Source: Branchipolynoe longqiensis (Eukaryota; Annelida; Polychaeta; Phyllodocida; Polynoidae). From it: a stretch of 64,000 nt of DNA. Position 1 is the first letter of the stretch. Each line of letters opens with the position of its first letter. A program made the translations under genes and the position numbers. The notes beneath the pieces were generated by a model that was given only the letters and a program-made list of their open reading frames with translations, was not told the origin of the DNA and made no database searches. Of this stretch, positions 56,011 to 64,000 are shown in pieces. The DNA is taken from assembly GCA_030323885.1 (NCBI GenBank), contig CM059188.1, positions 113,316,776 to 113,380,775 of the forward strand, read 5' to 3'.

Positions 56011-57298
56011 GCCGGGAAACACCGAACTAGAACAAGTAGACAACTACTGATATCTGGGAGTGGATCTAGACAGACACCTAAATTATGACCTCTGCATAAC
56101 AAATACTATAAAAAAAGTAAACCATAAAATATGGCTACTGGCTAAACTGAGATACTACATGACTGAAAGCATGGCAATTAAAATATATAAAGGCATGATC
56201 CTCCCCTACTTTGACTATGGCGATGTAGTATACATGGGAGGAAATACAAAACTATTAAACAAACTACAGGTGCTACAAAATAGAGCCCTCAAAGTATGCC
56301 TTCAGGTGAACAAAAGATATCCCACAATCGAATTACACAAAAAATGCAATGCAACACTACTAACAAGTAGAAGGGAAACGCACCTCAAAATACTGGCACA
56401 CCATTACACCACAAAACCAGGCTACACAGCAACCCCCCGTAGGGACACCAGGCAAATGGCAGCCCCAGTGCTACTGACAGCAATAAGTAACACCAAAATT
56501 TATGAGAGAAGTGTATTTGCCATGGCGGCACATGCCTGGAATAATCAACCCACACAACAACGGGCAATCAAAAGCATGGACCACTATAAAAGGTCCTTAA
56601 AGAAAACATAATACACAACCACCCACTGAAGAAACAATATCTCACCTGATCTTGGGCGCAGTCACTGCTTGCTGTGTTCTGGCACAAAAAGCAAAAGACC
56701 GGCCAGAAAAGATGGTAGATATCACAAATACGGAAACTAGCCCTACTAAGTACTAAGGAATTCGAAATGACTATCACCATAGGGCGCAGTCCGTCTGTGT
56801 ATGTGTACTGGCACAAACCAAAGCAGAACCAGGCAGGCCACGGTCATGCATCCGAATCACCCTGAAATACAAAATGGCTAACCATACAACACAGCCATCC
56901 CACCTAGTCGCAGTCCTGAAGGGTCCAGGGGAGTTCTGGCACACTGGTGTACTATCTAAGGACAGGGCATGGGTGAAAGGATGCTGTAACAAACCACAAT
57001 GGGATGGGATCCTCTCCCACAGGCCTGTATGTCATCTGCGTAGATGTACATAGTAGGATAAGTTATCATATACAGGTTAGGAAAAAACTTGAAAATTAAA
57101 AAAAAACTAATATAGAAACTACTAACACCCAAAACCGCAAAGGTTGGCCCGAGGAAGATCAGGTAAAGACTCCTGAGTGCGGGACCAGACCAATCTAGTA
57201 CCACAGCTGTCCAGCGTTGAAAACAAGCACCCTCACGGGAGCTTATACGTTATGGGCAGAATAAAAAACTTCTCACAAAAAAAGAAGAAAAAAAAAAG
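56011..57298 (+). pseudogene. LINE remnant with nearly intact reverse transcriptase C-terminus and 3' UTR
   Basis: The frame open from 56060 to 56611 reads YLGVDLDRHLNY, MAIKIYKGMILPYFDYGDVV, LNKLQVLQNRALKVCL, FAMAAHAWNNQP and ends RSLKKT. This is the conserved C-terminal block of a LINE reverse transcriptase (YLGV.LD..L.., ILPYFDYGD.VY, LQ.LQNR.L+IC). Upstream the same frame continues to ELEQVDNY with one TGA at 56048. The 3' UTR contains two related gcgcagtc...gttctggcaca blocks (56649 and 56782) and ends in A-rich sequence near 57297. It lies in the second large UNC13 intron, on the same strand as the gene. Confidence 0.85.
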
Positions 57299-57530
57299 AG
57301 CTGCTCACAACTGCTCACAACTGCTCATAGCTGCTCAGATCTATTCCAAGCTGTTCCGATCTACTCAGAGCTGCTCAGATCTACTCAGAGTTGCTCATAT
57401 CTACTCAGATCTGGACAGATCTACTCAGGGCTCCTCAGAGCTGCTCAGATCTACTCAGAGATGCTCACAAATGTTCACACCTCCTCACAACTGCTCACAA
57501 CTGCTCACACCTGCTCACTGGGTCCCACCT
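57299..57530. repeat. Decamer-like repeat CTGCTCAGATCTACTCAGAG
   Basis: ctgctcacaa, ctgctcagat and ctactcagag words. It directly precedes the branch/acceptor region of the UNC13 exon at 57661 and follows the LINE A-rich end. Confidence 0.85.
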
Positions 57531-57660
57531 GGCGCTCCTGGCCCGCCAGTTGCTATGTTTGACCCTCCCGGAGCCCACAACACCCTCCCTCTCGACCTCC
57601 TCTAACCAACCCTCCTAACCGAGCTGCTCACTCCTGAACCCTCTTCTCTCACCCCTACAG

Positions 57661-57731
57661 ACTTACCTGAGTCGGAGGCTGCTGAACTACAGAACAAGCT
57701 GGAGGTACTCAATAACATCATGGACCAGGAG
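57661..57731 (+). CDS. unc13: UNC13 (Munc13) exon: helical segment after C2A
   Basis: The acceptor is ctctcacccctacag ending at 57660 and the donor is gtacgt at 57732. The exon is 71 nt, phase 1 in and phase 0 out. With the last G of the 41410 exon it encodes DLPESEAAELQNKLEVLNNI then MDQE. The vertebrate equivalent, just after C2A, is [23 protein letters not shown], so the acidic start, the helix and the ..LEVLNNIMDQ.. motif align without a gap. A degenerate decamer array rich in ctgctca (57300-57530) lies upstream. Confidence 0.9.
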
Positions 57732-59471
57732 GTACGTGTCAATTGTCATTGCACTAGTTGTTGCGTGTTCGCCAACCACACAACATTGAACTTTTGCTCA
57801 GTTTCTAAACACTTCTGAGTCGAGCAGATGATGGTAGCATATTTACCTGTAATGACCCAGTTTATCGCTGCATGTGGCTGTGGCTAAGGCTGTTGTTACC
57901 TACAGAAGGAGGCTGTGATGTATAATACCCAGCCTGAGCCTTATATCGGAGCACCTCCGCTAGAGACACTAACATTCCTGAATAGTGCCGTATAAACGAT
58001 TTGAATTTGACGGCCAGATACTGTGTTATCTGTTGACCTACTTCTGTACATTCTGACCGCTATATTGCCAACTTGTACATATATCAGTTTCACACGATGT
58101 TTTACTTGAAACTAGAGTCCTCCCATTTTTTAGTCACTTTTGGAGGTTTAATTGAGTTGGTGACAATTTATATTGGATTTATATATTTATACTGGACAAG
58201 TGGATTCTTATGATCAGTATACCATTCAGTTGTTCTTGGATGGCATGCGTGACTAACTGATCCTAGTCTATTTGTTGAGACAATTGTCACGCAAAGCACT
58301 GCATGTAGAACTAGCTACTCGTATAATTCAGAAAAAAAAAGCAAAAGCTTTTGGGATTATATTTGTATTAAGGCAATTCAGCCTTTATTGAAATATTATT
58401 AAATTTGACGGCTAATTCAATATGCTTTAGCAAACAAAACTGATTGTCGCAAACTAAAGAAATAGGCCATATCGGACTGGGGACAGTCTGATACCAGTTT
58501 TATCCCACTGGACATGTCACTGGCACGATCCAACACGTTTTTATCAGCACCATTTAGAGTTTTACTCACACTGTTTTTGTGATCGGGTCATTCTCTGAAA
58601 CTTGGCACTAAAGTGTGACATGGATGCCAAAAGTGAAAACCTTCCAAATAATAGCAAAACATATTCCAAATAATAGCAGAATCCATGGTCCTATGAATTG
58701 TTTACAATTGTGCATATGTTGAAAAAAGACTATTTCATTAAAAAACATTATATATTGCTATTACTAATGCTATTACTATTTAGATATTGCTAATATTACT
58801 CATGGAAATCAAAGGCATATCCAGAACATCATTTTAGCACACAAAACAAATGTAAACAAGATTTGATTGATTACAGTTAAGTGAACAACGTTATGTTTCA
58901 CAAGAAAAACATTGAAATAAAGTTGAAAAAAGGTAGGGTAAATGCATGGTTTCGATGTGCAACATTTTCACATTTTCTTTAGTACAAAATCATAAAAGTA
59001 TACTTTTGATTTCTTTTCTGTATATATATATATAATGTGTAGTATTGCTAACATACTTAATAGACAATGGCACCAATAATTATTTGTCTTGCTATCAACA
59101 AAAGAAAGAATTAGTTATCATAATCGTAACATGGAAACCAGTTTTAGAGAATAACCCAAATTTCACAATGCCGGTATTTATATATATACATATATATATA
59201 TATACATATACAAAATAAACAATATATCCTCCGGTGCGGCCTACACTGGTCAACATCCGGGGGAGGTGAGGTGGGCGAGATGGCACCACCAGTACGGCGT
59301 TGCATACTCGCATAATGCGTTATACATCACATATGAATCCAGTGTAGCCTAATGGCGTCTGTAAGTGTGAATTTTGCTATTTGTGCCGTGCATGCCTGAC
59401 ACTCATTCCCATGTCATGTGACGCGTGTCGTGCGTGCAAGCTAACAGTTCGGTTGTGCTTTGTGATTGCAG
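57732..59471. other. UNC13 intron, mostly unique
   Basis: 1.7 kb between two exons, with no SINE-1 copy, in contrast to the rest of the window. A short (ta)n lies at 59023. Confidence 0.55.
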
Positions 59472-59520
59472 CAGATCATGACCACGAAGGACCCCCAGAG
59501 ACGAGGTACATATTCACAAT
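59472..59520 (+). CDS. unc13: Probable next UNC13 exon
   Basis: The acceptor is tttgtgattgcag ending at 59471 and the donor is gtgagt at 59521. Entered in phase 0, as the previous exon requires, 49 nt encode QIMTTKDPQRRGTYSQ and leave in phase 1. Vertebrate UNC13 has DQDEYSFQ near this place, so the TYSQ end is suggestive but the match is weak. An alternative donor (gtacat at 59507) is poorer. The acceptor is a NAGNAG (cagcag, 59469-59474), so one glutamine may be optional. The next exon is not visible and could lie in the gap at 59727-60225 or beyond. Confidence 0.55.
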
Positions 59521-59565
59521 GTGAGTAGTCGGGCACCGAAACAGCTTCAGATCGTCACCCCCCCC

Positions 59566-59726
59566 CTTAGCCCCCCCCCACGCTTAGCATGCTGGGGGCA
59601 CCTACTGTGGGGGGGGGGGCTTTAGGCATGCTGGGGGCACCTACTGTGGGGGGGGGGGGCTTAGGCATAAAAATAATAAAACCCCTTAGCCCCCCCCCAC
59701 GCTTAGCATGCTGGGGGCACCTACTG
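59566..59726. repeat. C/G-rich repeat at the gap edge
   Basis: cttagcatgctgggggcacc tactgtgggg units with long C and G runs, cut by the gap; probably why assembly failed here. Confidence 0.85.
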
Positions 59727-60225
59727 NNNNNNNNNNNNNNNNNNNNNNNNNNNNNNNNNNNNNNNNNNNNNNNNNNNNNNNNNNNNNNNNNNNNNNNNNN
59801 NNNNNNNNNNNNNNNNNNNNNNNNNNNNNNNNNNNNNNNNNNNNNNNNNNNNNNNNNNNNNNNNNNNNNNNNNNNNNNNNNNNNNNNNNNNNNNNNNNNN
59901 NNNNNNNNNNNNNNNNNNNNNNNNNNNNNNNNNNNNNNNNNNNNNNNNNNNNNNNNNNNNNNNNNNNNNNNNNNNNNNNNNNNNNNNNNNNNNNNNNNNN
60001 NNNNNNNNNNNNNNNNNNNNNNNNNNNNNNNNNNNNNNNNNNNNNNNNNNNNNNNNNNNNNNNNNNNNNNNNNNNNNNNNNNNNNNNNNNNNNNNNNNNN
60101 NNNNNNNNNNNNNNNNNNNNNNNNNNNNNNNNNNNNNNNNNNNNNNNNNNNNNNNNNNNNNNNNNNNNNNNNNNNNNNNNNNNNNNNNNNNNNNNNNNNN
60201 NNNNNNNNNNNNNNNNNNNNNNNNN
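59727..60225. other. Assembly gap (N run)
   Basis: 499 unknown bases. Translations across it are meaningless. An UNC13 exon and most of a SINE-1 could be hidden here. Confidence 0.99.
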
Positions 60226-60231
60226 ACTAAT

Positions 60232-60290
60232 TCCATACTGATATGACCTTAGATGTTGCCAAGACGCTAAAACTCCAACAACCAACCATC
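60232..60290 (+). mobile_element. SINE-1 tail at the edge of the gap
   Basis: actgatatgaccttagatgt tgccaagacg...; the rest of this copy presumably lies in the unsequenced gap. Confidence 0.6.
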
Positions 60291-60611
60291 TAACTAATCA
60301 ACCGGAAGTGACCACTCTGAGTGGCCACTCACCAAACGCAGCCACTCACTGCAGCTTTCAGCCACTCCCTGGTTCTAGGCATCCTCCCTGTCACCCACCT
60401 CGGGGCACCTCCCCCTACCCTCTCTCCCTGCCCTCCCCCCCCTCCCCCCTTCTTAACCCTGGTGCACACTGTAAGGTGTAATTACCATCGAGGCTTTACT
60501 CAACTCGCGAGGACTTCCTAAACCCCAGCAGCATAGGCCAACTTAAACTATTGAGTATCATGCAGGGATGAAAGATCTCCGCGATTTCGCGGATTTCCGC
60601 GATTTAAAATA

Positions 60612-61112
60612 ATGTAGTGGTCTGCACTGACCTCTCAGGCAAGTAAGCACATAGACAGGTAGGCGTGGGGAGTGTGTTGATATCAGGGAGTGTAGGTGGT
60701 GTAATGGTTAGCAGACTGGCCCGGAATGCAAAGAGATGTTGGTTCGAGTCCCACTCTAGGCGCAATATTTCCCATTTGCATCACCCCCACGACACTGGTT
60801 GCCGTGATCAGGATCCTGTACAAGCTTTGCGCGGTATGGTTGTTGAACCTACCCTGTGTATGTACGTGTTAGTGCATTGCCTGTATGTAATTGTAAGCAT
60901 TACAAGACTTACAATTCCAGGGGGACGAGTGTAGTGGTCTGCACTGACCTCTCAGGCAAGTAAGCACATAGACAGGTAGGCGTGGGGAGTGTGTTGATAT
61001 CAGGGAGCCTAGGTGGTGTAATGGTTAGCACACTGGCCCGGAATGCAAAGAGATGTGGGTTCGAGTCCCGCTCTAGGCGCAGTATTTCCCATTTTCATCA
61101 CCCCCACGACAA
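60612..61112 (+). repeat. Second tandem array of the tRNA-like unit
   Basis: Two units with tRNA-like segments at 60690-60761 and 61007-61078 (spacing 317). The linker sequence is the same as at 2.7-3.7 kb. The first has a damaged acceptor 5' strand (gtgtagg). The second is the best folded of all copies. Confidence 0.85.
61007..61078 (+). tRNA. tRNA-like sequence, best copy (possible Pol III gene)
   Basis: 72 nt. Acceptor gcctagg pairs with tctaggc (one G-U), D arm gtg..cac, T stem gtggg/cccgc. Exact A box tggtgtaatgg and B box ggttcgagtcc. The anticodon stem (ctggc/gcaaa) is weak. The D-arm and loop resemble eukaryotic tRNA-Gln (tggtgtaatggttagcac), so this is likely a tRNA-derived repeat rather than a working tRNA. 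Confidence 0.3.
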
Positions 61113-61139
61113 TAATATATTTACTGATTAACTTTAAAC

Positions 61140-61262
61140 AAAATTACCTTAGATGTTGCTAGAACCTAAAACCTGAACAAGAACTAGTTAGATATGACTC
61201 GATATCTCACTGTCCTGATCCTGAGCTAACTAGCCCTTGTGTTATCCTATTACTGCCAAGCG
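61140..61262. mobile_element. SINE-1 pieces in opposite orientations
   Basis: A plus-strand tail (ttaccttagatgttgctaga acctaaaacc) followed by minus-strand body (atatctcactgtcctgatcc tgagctaactag). Confidence 0.55.
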
Positions 61263-61500
61263 ATAACTATAATCACAACAACGATAGTTGAAACCTGACT
61301 TTCGGTATTTTCCCCGCGATTCCCTGACAGTGCTAATCCTATGGGGGGGGGGGGGGGGGGGGGGTGAGTGGGAGGGGAGGGGGGGATGACGGTAATTCAC
61401 GTTTTCGTGGAAACTTCCCTTCACTGTCATAATCTCGGCTTGATTTCCACATTTTTTGTTGGAGACCACTTTCATTCCTGAGAGTGGGTTCTAAATTTGA
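61240..61500 (-). mobile_element. Second copy of the 55320 repeat, with poly-G expansion
   Basis: Collinear with 55320-55430 but carrying a long G run (about 61343-61365) and a G/A-rich insert between the two conserved blocks. Confidence 0.45.
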
Positions 61501-61898
61501 GTCATTCACATATAACTGTGTGACATTAGGAAACTATTCAGGAGGATATTGAATATTTCAGGACTGGGACAAGTCACTCTATTTGTTTGTAGATGACAAC
61601 TGACTTGGTTTTTCAATACGCCTTGAGGAAATGAGACAGCTTGAAAAACCAGTGGTGGCCCCTACCTGCTGACAGTGCACCCTTCTTCTCCCTGTCACTG
61701 ACTGACAGCAGTCACTCTCTGCCCATCTCCCTGTGACACCTTCTCAACTCGCGCCTTTAGAAGGTGTCACACGACTTCTGTAGCTAATATCTGGACTGCT
61801 TTGACATTCTGCTGTTCCTGGCAAATGTAGATAGTGTTGCGTCATACTTGTGTGCCCTGCCCTGCCCTGCCCTGCCCTGCCTCCCTTCATAGATATTG

Positions 61899-62399
61899 TT
61901 AAAGTTGCATAGTCCGATTGTTCTTGAGTTTCTGCAATTTTCTGATTTAAATACATTTTTTGATTGTCACAATCTACTTTACTTTAGTTTGGAGCAATAT
62001 TTACTTTAGATAGCTCACCTCAAGATATTTGAACTCAGAACCTGTGTGATTAATTTTGTGCAAGCGCGTCAATATTCTGACAACATATGCTTCAGCGGTA
62101 ATACTAATAGGTTCTATTAAATTGGTGTAGTCTCCCCAGTTGTTTGCCCATATGCATGATGCAGTGTTAGTGAGCCAAAACTGGTTTTGGCAGGGATTTC
62201 TAGGTTAGTGGCGAAAACTCAGTCCGCAAGGAGCAGTGTTAGCACAAACACACCGAGTGTAAACTAACACCGCGTCATGCATATGGGCTGATCTACAGCA
62301 ACTGCACCACTATCGAAGTTGGATAAATGTAGGATCGAATCTAGATAATTGTTTTTGGTTTTTAAATTGTGATGCTTTAATAGGACTATGCAGCTTTAA
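61899..62399. mobile_element. MITE-A host of a nested small hairpin
   Basis: Starts gttaaagttgcatagtccga and ends aggactatgcagctttaat. The interior follows the family order and is interrupted at 62146-62288 by an unrelated 143-bp inverted-repeat element. Confidence 0.75.
62146..62288. mobile_element. 143-bp hairpin element nested in MITE-A
   Basis: Inverted ends gcccatatgcatgatgcagt (gttagt) and (actaac)accgcgtcatgcatatgggc. No other copy of it was seen in this window. Confidence 0.7.
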
Positions 62400-62660
62400 T
62401 ATAACAACAGATATTTTTCAAGATGTTCTATTTCTTCAGATAACCATATAATTATTGTATCCACGCTTGAGCTTGGTAAGAGAGTTAAACTTAGACAGCA
62501 TGTGGGGTAAATACTCTAAAATCAGAATGGGTATAGGCCCATGTTGATGGCAAGCTGGCGATGGCGCCACCTAGTGTGTATGACAAGCACCAATCAGTGA
62601 GGGTACGCCTAGCGGGATAGTGAGAACTAACAGATTTAGCAGGCTGCCTACAATCTCCGT

Positions 62661-62717
62661 CCCCTCCTGATATGACCTTAGATGTTGCTAGGACGTAAAA
62701 CAACAACAAACAAACAA
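62661..62717 (+). mobile_element. 5'-truncated SINE-1 with its own target duplication
   Basis: Only the last 57 bp (ctcctgatatgaccttagat ...(caaa)n) lie between acaatctccgt at 62650-62660 and 62718-62728. Confidence 0.8.
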
Positions 62718-62728
62718 ACAATCTCCGT

Positions 62729-63056
62729 GAGACTACTCCGAATCGGTAGAGCGCAGGCTTCGCGTGCGAGAGATCGGGAGTTCGGTTCCCGGTCGAGTCA
62801 AACCAATGACTTATCAAATTGACACTTGTCGCTTCCTAGCTTGGCATTCGACATTAATAGAATAGGGTGAGGACTGGTTAGCTCAGTGTCAGGATAATGT
62901 GTCTGTGTGGGATATCGCGTCATGGTGCCGACGGCCTGATTTGCTAGTGGGGCAGCACTTTAAAGGCGCCATGAGTGCAAACTGTCTCAGGTCGGTACCC
63001 ATTCTGATATGACCTTAGATGTTGCAAGGATGTACAACTCCAATAATCAACCAACA
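62729..63056 (+). mobile_element. SINE-1, Lys/Ala-like head
   Basis: ctccgaatcggtagagcgca ggcttcgcgtgcgagagatc; tail gcaaggatgtacaactccaa. Confidence 0.86.
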
Positions 63057-64000
63057 ACCTTCTTTGTACTATCGGCATAATAGACAATGCACAATGAATT
63101 ATAGACGCATTTAAAGAGGAACAATCCAAGTAATACTAACAGTTGCATCTTCCAATAAAACATTAAACAGGGCACTCAAGAAGTTGAAACTATTGTGAGT
63201 TTTTGTTTGTTTTGTTAAACAGTTTATTCATGACAACATACATTTTTTTTCAGCGCCTAGCCACTGGTTTTCGGGCCGTTTACATTACATTGTAAATAGG
63301 TAGTTCAGCGGGTACCTTGAGTTGAATTTTATTTAACCACAAACACTCAGCAAGTTGGTTCGCTTTATGGCTTCCCCAAGGGGTGATCTTCCTGCCGAGC
63401 AACCAATGTTACGCTAAATTAAAGTTCACACTTATGCAAAATACATTGTTACAACAAATCTGGTGTTGAAATCTTTATCTAGAATTACATGACTGATTTT
63501 GACTCAGCTTTCAGTCTTTAGTCACACGCTCTTTACCAGACTGCATCTTAGAGACAAGACAGTGCAGCTGATGAGGTTTCCTGTAATAAAAACATTCACA
63601 TCATTTATATAAGAAATACAAATTTAAGAAAAACACAAAAATTTGTAGATATTTATGCAGGAATGATGATAAATTTGTAAATGTTCAAAGAAAAACCATG
63701 TAAGAAAACTTAATGTCTAAGATACTGAGCCCCCTCCTCCTCCTCCTGCTCTCCACAACTACCCCTCCCCCCCACCTTGTCTGCAAAGCCCTGTCCAACT
63801 AAAATGTTCAGTTAGTATATGAGCCTGTCTCAAAAGGTGATAAATCTTCTTTTTTTTGGTCCACGTAATGATTGACACAAACTAGCACAGAAATGGTTAC
63901 ACTGAAAACACAAGGACATTTGCTTCAAATCAATATGTATTCTATTGGGATTAGGAAACACCATGAATCAGTTTATCCTGAGCAAATGCATAAGCAGATC
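63057..64000. other. No gene recognised
   Basis: AT-rich, apparently unique. A minus-strand aataaa-type signal is present at about 63224 (gtcatgaataaactg), but no coding exon supports a 3' UTR. Confidence 0.35.

Noticed and set aside
59589..60285. Long frames across the N run
   Set aside because: They consist of unknown residues over the assembly gap.

Overview
This is a eukaryotic window, from an animal and probably a mollusc (gastropod-like). The case rests on short exons with consensus GT/AG splice sites that encode part of an UNC13 (Munc13) synaptic priming protein, on very dense SINEs, LINE remnants and hairpin MITEs, and on a 499-base assembly gap. Nothing looks bacterial: there are no operons and no long ORFs of normal composition. 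The longest ORFs are translations of satellites.

The only host gene I can support is UNC13 on the + strand. Its exons are at 35013-35130, 41410-41533, 57661-57731 and, less surely, 59472-59520. An 18-nt candidate microexon at 45004-45021 would add six residues in frame. The first two exons encode the second half of the N-terminal C2A domain, and the third encodes the acidic/helical segment after it. Upstream C2A exons and everything downstream (C1, C2B, MUN, C2C) were not found here.

Layout: 1-12 kb is a LINE 3' fragment, several MITEs, a tandem tRNA-like array (2.7-3.7 kb), C-rich duplicated low-complexity DNA (5.5-7.9 kb) and many SINEs. 12.2-16.9 kb is a G/T-rich 19-bp satellite with strong G-quadruplex potential and signs of consensus error. 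17-30 kb holds SINEs, a pogo-like hairpin, a 37-bp satellite with higher-order repeats, and simple repeats. 30.3-31.8 kb is a 49-bp satellite whose unit carries a CTCF-like GCGCCACCT core. 35-59.5 kb is the UNC13 region, its introns packed with nested transposons. 59.7-60.2 kb is a gap. 60.6-61.1 kb repeats the tRNA-like tandem unit seen near 3 kb.

The dominant repeat is a roughly 340-bp tRNA-derived SINE (called SINE-1 here; about 40 full or partial copies) that occurs with two different tRNA-like heads and two different tails. Other families: SINE-2 (tail reads ..GTCGTTAAATAAAACAAGC), SINE-3 (two copies), at least four LINE remnants, MITE-A (ends AAAGTTGCATAGTCCGATG), MITE-B (ends AAGAGTTCAGGCGCAAAACC), a pogo-like hairpin, and a TAA-flanked family called the GTCACA family here. 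In that family termini and a short core are conserved while the arms are filled with copy-specific words. Family names other than UNC13, LINE, SINE and MITE class names are my own labels.
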